64,000 bases of DNA. Source: Kaistella sp. SH40-3. GTDB taxonomy: Bacteria > Bacteroidota > Bacteroidia > Flavobacteriales > Weeksellaceae. The first letter of the stretch is position 1. The number at the start of each line of letters is the position of its first letter. The DNA is taken from positions 434,001 to 498,000 of the forward strand of contig NZ_JAQYUS010000001.1 in the NCBI RefSeq assembly GCF_030686865.1, written 5' to 3'. Made by a program: the position numbers and the translations under genes. The notes below the pieces were generated by a model, which saw only the letters and a list, made by a program, of their open reading frames with translations, had not been told where the DNA came from and searched no databases. This document shows, in pieces, positions 1-8,324 of the stretch.

Positions 1-807
1 AAAATGCATTTTATTAATAATCGGATGCTGCGCTCCTGTTGCTACAATCAGAATATCTGTTTTCTCCAATTCTTCCTGAAAATTATCAAATTCAATATAA
101 GGGATTTGATATTTTTCAGCAATTTTTTCGGCTTTATCAGCAGAACGGTTGGCGATTTTTACTTTTGGTTTATAAACATGTTTCACCAAATTCTCTACGG
201 TATTTTGACCGATTTCCCCAACGCCAAGAAGCAAGATATTTTTATCCGAAATTTGGTTCTGATTTTTTAAGATATAATGAACTGCAGCATAAGAAACTGA
301 GGCTGCTCCATTAGAAATACCCGTTTCATTTTTAATCCTTTTGGAAATCTGAATTGCAGAGTTAATGGCTCTTTCCAAAAAAGGGTTCGCGTTTTTCTTT
401 TCTTTTCGAAATCTGTGATAGGCATTCTTAATCTGTCCAATGATTTCGAAGTCTCCAATTATTTGGCTTTCTAAACCTGCCGCTACACGAAAAAGATGAT
501 TGAGTGCTTCCTCATGTTTTAGAATTTGAACATATTGCATGAAATCGGTAATGCTGACTCCAACTATTTTGCAATATAATTCCGCAATCAAAAGATAGTT
601 TTGAGTGGTCGTATAAATTTCAGTTCTATTGCAAGTGGAAACCACGAAAGCATCACCCAAATTCATGTCGTGAATTTCGGTAACAAAATATTTTACATTC
701 TCATCAAAAAAAGCAAATTTACCCCGTATTTCGGCATCAGCTTTTTCAAAACTGACACTAAGAACGGCAAAATTAGCGGTTTTATGAATGTTATTTTCCT
801 TAATCAT
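1..807 (-). CDS. hemA: Glutamyl-tRNA reductase, 3' end cut by window edge
   Basis: Reduces glutamyl-tRNA(Glu) with NADPH to glutamate-1-semialdehyde, the first committed step of C5 porphyrin (heme) synthesis in the cytoplasm. The 269 visible residues hold the family signatures: STCNRTE with the nucleophilic Cys59, GLESQIIGDFEI at about 111-122, and the Rossmann NADPH loop LGVGEIG at 194-200. Family members have about 420 residues, so roughly the last third lies outside the window. I chose the ATG at 807 because a TAATTTTG -7 box lies just upstream at 817-824. It is transcribed divergently from mreB. The family call is firm; nothing can be said about the missing dimerisation domain. Confidence 0.95.
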   Translation of the reverse strand, partial: MIKENNIHKTANFAVLSVSFEKADAEIRGKFAFFDENVKYFVTEIHDMNLGDAFVVSTCNRTEIYTTTQNYLLIAELYCKIVGVSITDFMQYVQILKHEEALNHLFRVAAGLESQIIGDFEIIGQIKNAYHRFRKEKKNANPFLERAINSAIQISKRIKNETGISNGAASVSYAAVHYILKNQNQISDKNILLLGVGEIGQNTVENLVKHVYKPKVKIANRSADKAEKIAEKYQIPYIEFDNFQEELEKTDILIVATGAQHPIINKMHF

Positions 808-816
808 GAGCAAACG

Positions 817-824
817 CAAAATTA
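817..824 (-). promoter_or_regulatory. -7 box of hemA
   Basis: Read on the minus strand this is TAATTTTG, a full match to the Bacteroidota -7 consensus TAnnTTTG, ten bases before the hemA ATG. Transcription would start very close to the start codon. No clear -33 TTG is visible. Confidence 0.5.
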
Positions 825-1026
825 AGGTTTTAAATTGAATTGGTGAAGCATATTACATATGAAAATTATCAGTATAATCTATGAATTTTTCCCAATAAAT
901 CCTAAATTTTTATTAAAAGTGAAATATTTTGGTAATTAAAATGTTATGATAGAATATTCTTTAAATTTTAATAAAATTTTAACCAAAATTACTACCGATG
1001 TAATTTTTAGAACGGTTCTAAATTTA

Positions 1027-1034
1027 TATCTTTG
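1027..1034 (+). promoter_or_regulatory. -7 box of the mreB-rodA operon
   Basis: TATCTTTG matches TAnnTTTG and lies 25 bases before the mreB ATG. The 250-base gap back to hemA is AT-rich and otherwise empty. A good -33 element is not evident. Confidence 0.55.
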
Positions 1035-1059
1035 TACACTTTAAAAAATTAGCATAAAA

Positions 1060-2085
1060 ATGGGGTTATTTGATATGTTCACGCAGGATATTGCGATTGA
1101 CTTAGGAACAGCGAACACACTTATCATACACAATAATAAAATTGTAGTTGATCAACCCTCGATTGTAGCGATTGAGCGCTCAACGGGGAAACCAATTGCA
1201 GTTGGGGAGAAGGCAAAACACATGCAGGGGAAAACCCATGAAGACATCAAAACGATTAGACCTTTGAAAGATGGCGTAATTGCTGATTTTCATGCGTCTG
1301 AACATATGATAAAAGAGTTCATCAAACAAATTCCTGGCATCAAAGGGAAATTTTTTCAGCCGACTTTAAAAATTGTAATTTGTATTCCTTCAGGTATTAC
1401 TGAAGTTGAAAAAAGAGCAGTAAGAGATTCTGCACAAAAAGTAAACGCGAAAGAAGTTCGTTTGATTTATGAACCAATGGCTGCAGCAATTGGAGTTGGA
1501 ATCGATGTACAGAAACCAGAAGGAAACATGATCATCGACATAGGTGGTGGTACGACAGAAATTGCAGTTGTTGCTCTTGGAGGAATCGTTTGCGACAAAT
1601 CTGTAAAAATTGCCGGCGATGTATTTACCAATGATATTGCATATTACCTAAGAACGCATCATAATTTATACATTGGCGAAAGAACTGCAGAGAGAGTAAA
1701 AATCGAAGTAGGTTCTGCCATCGAAGATTTAGATGTAGATATTGAGGATATTCCAGTTCAAGGTCGTGATTTAATTACAGGTAAACCAAAAGAAATTATG
1801 GTGAACTACAAAGAAATCGCACGTGCTTTGGATAAATCAATTGTAAGAATCGAAGATGCAGTTATGGAAACCCTTTCTTTGACTCCACCAGAATTGGCGG
1901 CTGATATCTACAAAACAGGAATTTATCTTGCCGGTGGTGGCGCACTATTAAGAGGACTTGCAGACAGGCTTCACAAAAAAACTGGTCTTCCGGTTTTTGT
2001 AGCTGAAGATCCATTAAGAGCGGTAGTTCGTGGAACAGGAATCGCTTTAAAGAACATGGATAAATTCAACTTCTTAATTAGATAA
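1060..2085 (+). CDS. mreB: Rod shape-determining protein MreB
   Basis: Actin-like ATPase that forms membrane-bound filaments and directs lateral wall synthesis. At 341 residues it has the usual length. The actin-fold nucleotide motifs are all present: phosphate 1 IDLGTANTLI near the N-terminus, phosphate 2 IDIGGGTTEIAVV at about 160, and the adenosine loop AGGGALLRG near 290. It is the first gene of a five-gene operon that supplies the whole elongation machine (MreB, MreC, MreD, PBP2, RodA). A TAnnTTTG promoter box lies just upstream. The call is secure. Confidence 0.98.
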   Translation: MGLFDMFTQDIAIDLGTANTLIIHNNKIVVDQPSIVAIERSTGKPIAVGEKAKHMQGKTHEDIKTIRPLKDGVIADFHASEHMIKEFIKQIPGIKGKFFQPTLKIVICIPSGITEVEKRAVRDSAQKVNAKEVRLIYEPMAAAIGVGIDVQKPEGNMIIDIGGGTTEIAVVALGGIVCDKSVKIAGDVFTNDIAYYLRTHHNLYIGERTAERVKIEVGSAIEDLDVDIEDIPVQGRDLITGKPKEIMVNYKEIARALDKSIVRIEDAVMETLSLTPPELAADIYKTGIYLAGGGALLRGLADRLHKKTGLPVFVAEDPLRAVVRGTGIALKNMDKFNFLIR

Positions 2086-2111
2086 TTAATAAACTTTTAC
2101 GAAATTAACGG

Positions 2112-2963
2112 ATGGGATTTTTGCTGAGATTACTTTCGAAGAACGGTTTATTCGTCTTCTTTATATTTCTGCAACTCATTGCTATTGTGTTGATTTTCAG
2201 CAGAAACTCAATGCAACAGTCGTGGATTGCTGGGCAATCTGCTGCGTTTAATTCTTGGGTTTCGGGGTATATCGATGAAGGTGCTTCTTACCTTAAACTG
2301 AAGCAAACCAATGAACAGTTAGTTGCTCAAAACAAAAGTTTAATGCAGGAACTTTACGGTAAAGATGCGGCAAATCATCCAGAATTTAGAAAAGTACATG
2401 ACACCATCGGAGGCGGCCAAATTTATACTTTTGTTGATGGCGACATTGTTTTCAACAGCATTAACCGAAAAGATAATTATTTCACTATTAATCGCGGACT
2501 AAGAGATGGCGTTTTACCAAAAATGGGTGTAATGGCTCCAGGCGGAATTGCCGGAATCGTTATTAACAGTACCGACTCCTATTCTTTGGTACAATCGATT
2601 TTAAGTTTAAATAAAATTAAAATTAATGCTGCCCTTAAGAAATCTGGCTATTTCGGGACGCTAACCTGGCGCGGTGATGATTCTAGAATTATGCATTTAT
2701 CAGATATCCCCAAATATGTTCCGCTTCAAGTAGGCGACACCATTGTAACCGATGGAAAGTCTGCTATTTTTCCACAAGGGATTATGGTCGGAAAAATTGC
2801 CGGGTATGAAGTTGACAGTAAAACTGGTTTCTGGGATATTTCTGTAGAGTTAAGTGAAAAAATGGGAAACCTCAGCAAAATATATGTGGTTAAAAATCTA
2901 AAAAAAGCAGAAGTTCGTAAAATTGAAGACACTTTGCAAGCGACCATAAAAAGAGAAAAATGA
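2112..2963 (+). CDS. mreC: Rod shape-determining protein MreC
   Basis: Inner-membrane protein of the elongasome that binds and activates PBP2 from the periplasmic side. The 283 residues show one N-terminal membrane segment (about 12-30), a short coiled-coil-like stretch (about 55-80) and then the periplasmic beta-rich MreC domain with the loop MAPGGIAGIV. It begins 26 bases after mreB and its stop overlaps the mreD start by four bases (ATGA), which points to translational coupling. The position between mreB and mreD makes the assignment firm although the sequence of this family drifts fast. Confidence 0.95.
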   Translation: MGFLLRLLSKNGLFVFFIFLQLIAIVLIFSRNSMQQSWIAGQSAAFNSWVSGYIDEGASYLKLKQTNEQLVAQNKSLMQELYGKDAANHPEFRKVHDTIGGGQIYTFVDGDIVFNSINRKDNYFTINRGLRDGVLPKMGVMAPGGIAGIVINSTDSYSLVQSILSLNKIKINAALKKSGYFGTLTWRGDDSRIMHLSDIPKYVPLQVGDTIVTDGKSAIFPQGIMVGKIAGYEVDSKTGFWDISVELSEKMGNLSKIYVVKNLKKAEVRKIEDTLQATIKREK

Positions 2964-3466
2964 TAAGTAGAACGCTCTTTACAGATATCTTCATTATTGT
3001 TTTGCTCCTGGCATTACAAATTTTTGTGTTGAACAGAATCACGCTTTTCGGGAAATATACTCCAGTTCTCTATCCGGTTTTCGTATTGTTTTATCCGTTC
3101 TTTAGAAATAAATATCAGTTTCTGGCTTTAAGTTTCATCTTAGGTTTAGGTGTGGACTGGCTACTGTATACTGGTGGAATTAATGCCTTTGCGACCGTTA
3201 CTATCGCTTATTTCAGAACCGTAATTTTCAGAACTTCGACTGATACTTCGACTGATTTCTTCTCTTTCCAATCTTTACAATGGACGCAATTTTTACTCTT
3301 TATTTTTATGAGTATTTTCATCCATCAAGCACTGGTGCAATATCTGGAAATCTTTAAATTCAGTAGTTTCTTTGATATTTTACTGAATGTTTTGGCAACA
3401 AGTGCCATTTCATTTATATTTATCATCATTTACGCACTGGCATTTAAAATCAAACAAAAAGTTTGA
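2960..3466 (+). CDS. mreD: Rod shape-determining protein MreD
   Basis: Small polytopic membrane protein of the elongasome that partners MreC. The 168 residues are almost entirely hydrophobic, with about five membrane segments and no soluble domain, the normal size for MreD. Sequence alone would give only a weak call; the ATGA overlap with mreC and the following PBP2-RodA pair settle it. Confidence 0.9.
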   Translation: MISRTLFTDIFIIVLLLALQIFVLNRITLFGKYTPVLYPVFVLFYPFFRNKYQFLALSFILGLGVDWLLYTGGINAFATVTIAYFRTVIFRTSTDTSTDFFSFQSLQWTQFLLFIFMSIFIHQALVQYLEIFKFSSFFDILLNVLATSAISFIFIIIYALAFKIKQKV

Positions 3467-3512
3467 AACCGAAAAAATAATTTATCAAAAAAATAATGCT
3501 TTCTTTGACATT

Positions 3513-3530
3513 GAGGTTACATATGTCCTC
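3513..3530. other. Small near-palindrome between mreD and mrdA
   Basis: GAGG, tt, ACATATGT, CCTC form a near-perfect inverted repeat in the 83-base gap between mreD and mrdA, the only sizeable gap in an otherwise overlapping or tightly packed operon. It ends 19 bases before the mrdA ATG. It could be an internal operator or an mRNA hairpin; no function can be read from sequence. Confidence 0.35.
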
Positions 3531-3549
3531 TAGAAAATAAAAAGCACAT

Positions 3550-5565
3550 ATGAAATCACAATTTTTAAAAATTACCGTTCTTCTCTCTGTTATTGCTATA
3601 ATTTTTATAGCTCGGCTTGCATATTTACAATTGTTTACCGATCGTTATGCGTTGAATGCTGCAAATACCTCCATCAAAACGGAGTACATTATTCCGCAGC
3701 GTGGAGTAATTTTTGACCGAAATGGAAAAATCATGGTGGGCAATCAGCCATCTTACGAAATTTCTTTTACAGCGGCATTATTAAAACCTGACTTCGATAC
3801 TTTGGATTTCTGTAATTTACTTAAAATAAGTAAAACCGATTTCATCAAAACAGTTAATTCCATTAAAAGCGAAAAATATTATTCGAAATTAACTCCAATG
3901 ACTTTTATGAAAAATCTAAGTCGGGAGGATATTGCGAGAATTCAGGAAATCATTTTTAAATATCCAGCATTTAATATTGTATCCAGACCACAAAGACAAT
4001 ATGAAGTTTCTACATCGGGAAACCTTTTGGGTTATACGAATGAAGTTAATGAGCGAGAATTAAAGAAAGATTCCATCTACTATCTTCCAGGTGATTTCAT
4101 TGGAAAAACAGGAATAGAAAAATCTTATGAAAAGGAACTTCGCGGTGAAAAAGGAGTTCGTTATGTTCAAAAAGATATTCGTTTAAGAAGCATTGGCTCC
4201 TATAAAAACGGAGCTTTGGACAAGGATGTGATTACCGGTAAAGATATTACCCTCACCATCGATTACGATTTACAAAGAATGGCGGAGGAAATGCTGGTGA
4301 ACAAACAAGGTGCAATTGTCGCAATCGATCCTACGAATGGAGAAATTTTAGCATTGGCCACTGGTCCAGACATTGATCCCAACCTTTTTTCAGGTCCAGA
4401 AAAGACCAGAAATCTTTATCGCTTGCAAATGGACACTGTTTATAATAACCGTCCAACTTTCGACAGATCTCTGCAAGCGGCTTATCCGCCAGGTTCAACT
4501 TTTAAATTACTTACGGCAGCGGCGGCAATGCAAATGGGTGTGATGGATGAAAACACCGTTTTCCCTTGTGGTGGCGGATTTAACTATCGTGGTTTGAGAG
4601 TCAAAGGTCATGGCGGTGCAGACCCTTTGATTCCCGCAATTCAAGTTTCGAGTAACTGTTATTTTTCTTATGCATTTATTGCCATTATGAATAAATATCC
4701 GGGTGATCCAACCCGAGGTGTTAATGAGTGGAAGAAAATCATGAGCAGTTTCGGTGTCGGGGAATTTCTTAATAATGATTTAGCAGTTGGCTCCAAAGGT
4801 AGAATTCCAACTGGCGAATTTTATGAAAAAAGAAGTGGCGGTAAAAAAGACTGGACTTCTGCTTACACTATGAATGGTTCTATTTTTAATGGGATGGGAC
4901 AAGGTGATGTATTATTAACTCCTCTGCAAATGGCAAATTCAATTGCGGCAATCGTGAACCGCGGCTGGTATTTTACTCCTCATATTGTAAAATCAATTGA
5001 TGGGAAACCCAATCCAGACCCTCGATTTAAAGTAAAACACAAAACCTTAGTAGATCCTAAACACTTCGATCCAATTATTAAAGGGATGGAAGCAGTAGTT
5101 CTTCGCGGAACTGCAAGAAGTTTAAAATCTAATGACTTTACAATGTTAGCAAAAACAGGAACCGCTCAGGTTCCGCAAGGAAAAGATAACTCAATTTTCG
5201 TTTTAGCAGCACCTGCAGATAAACCGAAAATCGTAATTGCTGCGGTAATGGAACATGCGGGATTTGGAGCAACCTGGGCAGGACCTGCCGCAGCAGTAAT
5301 TGCAGAAAAATATTTAACAGGTGACTTAAAACGTGAACATCTTTATAAAAAATTGGTCAACGCCAGTTTCATGCCTGAATATAAAAGACAATGGGACGCA
5401 GAACTCAAGAAGAAAGGTCTTTATAAAGAACCAAATAAAGATTCTGTTAATTTAAAAACTCTTGAAGATCAATTGCGCACCGTAAAAGATGCTGACAAAA
5501 AAAATAAACTTCTGTATAAAAGAGATTCTATTGTACAGAAATTAAAAAATACCGTAAAGAAATGA
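3550..5565 (+). CDS. mrdA: Penicillin-binding protein 2 (class B transpeptidase)
   Basis: Cross-links peptidoglycan during cell elongation, working as a complex with the glycosyltransferase RodA encoded next. The 671-residue protein has an N-terminal membrane anchor (about 8-27), the class B signature RGVIFDRNG near residue 51, and the three active-site motifs: STFK with Ser316 and Lys319, SSN at 367-369, and KTGT at 535-538. The C-terminal 60 residues are lysine-rich and extend past the transpeptidase domain. The stop overlaps the rodA start by four bases, so the two partners are translationally coupled. Confidence 0.96.
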   Translation: MKSQFLKITVLLSVIAIIFIARLAYLQLFTDRYALNAANTSIKTEYIIPQRGVIFDRNGKIMVGNQPSYEISFTAALLKPDFDTLDFCNLLKISKTDFIKTVNSIKSEKYYSKLTPMTFMKNLSREDIARIQEIIFKYPAFNIVSRPQRQYEVSTSGNLLGYTNEVNERELKKDSIYYLPGDFIGKTGIEKSYEKELRGEKGVRYVQKDIRLRSIGSYKNGALDKDVITGKDITLTIDYDLQRMAEEMLVNKQGAIVAIDPTNGEILALATGPDIDPNLFSGPEKTRNLYRLQMDTVYNNRPTFDRSLQAAYPPGSTFKLLTAAAAMQMGVMDENTVFPCGGGFNYRGLRVKGHGGADPLIPAIQVSSNCYFSYAFIAIMNKYPGDPTRGVNEWKKIMSSFGVGEFLNNDLAVGSKGRIPTGEFYEKRSGGKKDWTSAYTMNGSIFNGMGQGDVLLTPLQMANSIAAIVNRGWYFTPHIVKSIDGKPNPDPRFKVKHKTLVDPKHFDPIIKGMEAVVLRGTARSLKSNDFTMLAKTGTAQVPQGKDNSIFVLAAPADKPKIVIAAVMEHAGFGATWAGPAAAVIAEKYLTGDLKREHLYKKLVNASFMPEYKRQWDAELKKKGLYKEPNKDSVNLKTLEDQLRTVKDADKKNKLLYKRDSIVQKLKNTVKK

Positions 5566-6791
5566 AGTGGGCACAAGGCATTGACAAATTAGGTCTCTCT
5601 CTCTATCTTTTACTCTGCATTTTCGCGGTAGCAAACATCTATAGTGTAGAACCTTCGAGCGGCACCAGACAAGCTGTTTGGTTAGGCGTTTCTATATTTG
5701 TCGGCATTATCATATTTTTTATGAGGGCCAAGTTTTTCGAAAATATGTCTGGCTTAATTTATATTGCGGGCGTACTTTTACTTGTCGGTTTATTTCCATT
5801 CGGGACCGAAATTCTGGGACAAAAAAACTGGTATAAATTCGGTGCTGTGAGTTTACAACCTGTAGAATTTGCTAAAATTGGAACAGCATTAATGCTTGCC
5901 AATTACGTTTCCGGACCCGATTTTAATCTGAAATATAAAAAATCAATATGGACTTCTTTAGGAATTATAGGGGTTCCAGCGATCGTTGTATTAATGATTC
6001 CAGATGTTGGTTCTCTGCTTGTATTTATTGCGTTTTTCATCGCACTTTTTCGGGAAGGAATGTCGGGTTGGGTATTCGGGGTAGGATTAATTTTCGCAAG
6101 TGTATTCTTGGTAGCACTCGCAATTGACGCTCTGTATGTAGTGATTGCGATTGTTTTAATAACTGCAGTAGCACTTTTCCTAAACTCCCATAAAATACAC
6201 TGGAATGTTTTATCGGTAGCCGCAATTATTGGTGGCGTTGGAATCTTAAGCGGTTTAGCATTTGGAGCACCGACTATTTTAGAAAAACTACCTAAACACC
6301 AAAGAGAGCGAATTGAGGTTTTATATAAAGGAGAAAGGGCATTCCGAGATACTTCCGGTTACAACCTACTCTACTCTAAAACTGCAATTGGCTCGGGCGG
6401 ATTTTTCGGTAAAGGTTATCGTGAAGGTTCAGTAACGCAAGGCAAATTCGTACCAGAACAAAGTACAGATTATATTTTCTGTACCGTTGGCGAAGAGTGG
6501 GGATTTTTTGGAAGCGCAATGCTTGTGATCCTGTACTCTGTTTTCATCGGTAGAATTTATTACCTCTCTGAAAAGCAAAAATCAGCGTTTAACCGCGTAT
6601 TTGGATATAGTTTTGCTTCGATATTGTTGATGCACTTTTCGATTAATTTAGGAATGGTGATGGGTCTTTTCCCCACCGTAGGAATACCCCTTCCATTTTT
6701 CAGTTATGGTGGAAGTTCGCTTTTAGCATTTTCTATGATGACGTTTATCTTCTTTAAACTGAATTACACGGATCGAAATAGTTTGGTTTAA
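5562..6791 (+). CDS. rodA: SEDS peptidoglycan glycosyltransferase RodA
   Basis: Polymerises lipid II into glycan strands for the elongasome; its cognate transpeptidase PBP2 lies directly upstream with an ATGA overlap. The 409 residues form about ten membrane segments. SEDS hallmarks are present: PVEFAKIG, IPDVGSLLVF with the conserved Asp, the long loop with GFFGKGYREG, and EQSTDYIFCTVGEEWGF before the last helices. It is the last gene of the mre operon and is followed by a strong hairpin terminator. Confidence 0.96.
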   Translation: MKWAQGIDKLGLSLYLLLCIFAVANIYSVEPSSGTRQAVWLGVSIFVGIIIFFMRAKFFENMSGLIYIAGVLLLVGLFPFGTEILGQKNWYKFGAVSLQPVEFAKIGTALMLANYVSGPDFNLKYKKSIWTSLGIIGVPAIVVLMIPDVGSLLVFIAFFIALFREGMSGWVFGVGLIFASVFLVALAIDALYVVIAIVLITAVALFLNSHKIHWNVLSVAAIIGGVGILSGLAFGAPTILEKLPKHQRERIEVLYKGERAFRDTSGYNLLYSKTAIGSGGFFGKGYREGSVTQGKFVPEQSTDYIFCTVGEEWGFFGSAMLVILYSVFIGRIYYLSEKQKSAFNRVFGYSFASILLMHFSINLGMVMGLFPTVGIPLPFFSYGGSSLLAFSMMTFIFFKLNYTDRNSLV

Positions 6792-6873
6792 GATCTGAGT
6801 AATGAAAAAACAGGTAATCTAATTTTATTTTCTAATCAAATCAATTAGAAATTACTTCTAAATAAAAGAGCAG

Positions 6874-6924
6874 TTGGCTTTAATTCAAACTTGATATTGG
6901 TTTGGGTTAAAGCCAATGTTTTTT
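6874..6924 (+). terminator. Terminator of the mre operon
   Basis: TTGGCTTTAA at 6874 pairs with TTAAAGCCAA ending at 6916, extended inward by TCAAAC/GTTTGG, and is followed by a run of six T. A long, strong intrinsic terminator for mreB-rodA. Confidence 0.85.
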
Positions 6925-7112
6925 ATTCAGTTAAATTTTTGAGAAAATCCGATTCAAATTAAAAACCTTTGATAAGTTTATTTACAGACTACTTTAAAAA
7001 TAAAGTTAATGGAATGCTGTGCAAATAGACTACTCAGTAAGGAGTTTTTAAGTGAACTTTGTAATCCTTCTAAAGCAAAGTCCTTTTAAGATGGTAAACG
7101 CTTGTTATTTTA

Positions 7113-7196
7113 GTCCCGATTGCAGTGGAAATCCCAGAATGAGGTGCGAGCAAAGCGAGTGACCGAAATGAGGAATTGAAACGAAGAGCGGGGAGG
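7113..7196. repeat. GC-richer structured intergenic element, family A
   Basis: Inside the 522-base gap between rodA and the NlpC gene lies a block far richer in G and C than its surroundings, starting CCCGATTGCAGTGGAAATCC and ending GAAACGAAGAGCGGGG. The ends are complementary (TCCCG with CGGGGA) with imperfect pairing inside, and the core holds GCGAGCAAAGCGAG. From memory, blocks of this kind recur between genes in flavobacterial genomes; only one copy is visible here, so the repeat status is inference. The rest of the gap (6925-7112) shows no coding potential. Confidence 0.45.
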
Positions 7197-7254
7197 GTTT
7201 TGTACGATAGCGAAAATCTTATTACTCATAAAAAAAACAGCGCTGAATTTTAAG

Positions 7255-7292
7255 CATAAAAAAGCCACCTTTAAAGAAGATGGCTTTTTTTT
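7255..7292. terminator. Terminator of the NlpC/P60 gene, probably bidirectional
   Basis: AAAGCCA at 7261-7267 pairs with TGGCTTT at 7281-7287, with CTT/AAG extending the stem inward. An A-run on the left and a T-run on the right allow it to work on both strands. It lies just beyond the stop of the minus-strand NlpC gene. Confidence 0.75.
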
Positions 7293-7313
7293 AAAAATAT
7301 CAATTATCTATTT

Positions 7314-8000
7314 TTAATTATTTGCGAAGTTGTCATTATAAGAATCCTGGGATAAAACTCTTTTGGCAAATCTGAACTTTGGACCCCAATAAGAGTCGGT
7401 TAGTGAAGAAATCATCACTCCTTTTGAAGTGGCTGCATGAATAAATTTAACGCTCCCATCTTCGCTCACACTTTCTACAATTCCTACGTGAGAAATTCTA
7501 CCTTTACCGTGTGAGAAGAAAACTAAGTCTCCTTTTTGAAGGTCGCTTTTATCTACTTTCTCTCCTTCTTGTGCTTGGGAAGCTGCTACTCTTGGCAAAC
7601 TCATTCCGGCGCTTGCACCGAAAACTGATAATACGAATGCGGAACAGTCAATTCCCTTTCTGGTCATTCCACCATATCTATAAGGAGTTCCTAAGTAAGA
7701 TTCTGCTTCGGTTAAAATATCATCTATTTTTTTTGCGAAACGAATTGTCTTTGAAATCTCTTCGTTTTTAGCTACCGCTTCTAAAGTTTTGGCAGTTGCC
7801 AATTGTTCATTTTTGAAGCTATTTAATAACTGGTCTTTTGCTAATGCAAGTTTCTTATTGTCGACTGATGCTAGTTTGGCATTTGATTTGTACTCATTAG
7901 CGTAGGTTGTTGGTGCTGAAACTACATAGTTGGTTACACAAGACTGTAAGGAAAATGTAGCAAAAACAGCGGCACAATAAAACAAAACTCTTTTCTTCAT
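7314..8000 (-). CDS. NlpC/P60 family lipoprotein (cell wall peptidase)
   Basis: Likely a periplasmic or outer-membrane-attached peptidoglycan endopeptidase. The 228-residue protein starts with a lipoprotein signal ending at Cys21 (LQSC), then a linker of about 70 residues, then the NlpC/P60 fold: Cys119 in GIDCSAF, His171 in SHVGIV and His188 in FIHAAT form the expected catalytic set. I start it at 8000 because that ATG gives a standard signal peptide and a TACTTTTG -7 box lies upstream at 8052-8059; a longer frame reaching 8090 would begin upstream of that promoter. The exact bond it cuts is not known. Confidence 0.88.
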   Translation of the reverse strand: MKKRVLFYCAAVFATFSLQSCVTNYVVSAPTTYANEYKSNAKLASVDNKKLALAKDQLLNSFKNEQLATAKTLEAVAKNEEISKTIRFAKKIDDILTEAESYLGTPYRYGGMTRKGIDCSAFVLSVFGASAGMSLPRVAASQAQEGEKVDKSDLQKGDLVFFSHGKGRISHVGIVESVSEDGSVKFIHAATSKGVMISSLTDSYWGPKFRFAKRVLSQDSYNDNFANN

Positions 8001-8051
8001 ATATCTTTGATTACCTGTGTTAAACACAATATTTATTTGTAAAAAGCAATA

Positions 8052-8059
8052 CAAAAGTA
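8052..8059 (-). promoter_or_regulatory. -7 box of the NlpC/P60 gene
   Basis: TACTTTTG on the minus strand matches TAnnTTTG and precedes the chosen ATG by about 50 bases. It rules out the upstream in-frame start at 8090. Confidence 0.5.
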
Positions 8060-8119
8060 GGTATTCGAGTAAAAACGAGGGTGAAAACACCCAATCTGAT
8101 TTACTAATTTAACACATTT

Positions 8120-8181
8120 TAACATTATTATATCTAATGTTAAAGAAGTATTCACCGCAATCCCTCTATTTCAGGGATTGC
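8120..8181 (+). other. Two tandem perfect hairpins, possible small RNA end
   Basis: TAACATTA (8120-8127) pairs with TAATGTTA (8135-8142), and 15 bases on GCAATCCCT (8157-8165) pairs with AGGGATTGC (8173-8181), followed by ATTTTTATTT. The second hairpin looks like an intrinsic terminator on the plus strand, but no plus-strand gene precedes it. The region 8001-8324 holds no gene, so this may mark a short plus-strand transcript. Confidence 0.4.
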
Positions 8182-8281
8182 ATTTTTATTTATATTAAGA
8201 TTTATTAACATTTATGTTTTAAATCTATATCATATATCGAATTCCTCTATAAAGTGTAAGTTGAAAGAGTTTGTTAAAGGA

Positions 8282-8304
8282 AAAGCCCCAATAAATGGGG
8301 CTTT
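8282..8304 (-). terminator. Terminator of glnN
   Basis: AAAGCCCCA (8282-8290) and TGGGGCTTT (8296-8304) form a nine-pair stem with a five-base loop, twenty bases past the glutamine synthetase stop codon. Confidence 0.75.
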
Positions 8305-8324
8305 CAGTTTATATGACGGATATT

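Noticed and set aside
8157-8190. Hairpin as terminator of the NlpC or glnN gene
   Set aside because: Its T-tract is on the plus strand and it lies upstream of NlpC and beyond the proper glnN terminator.
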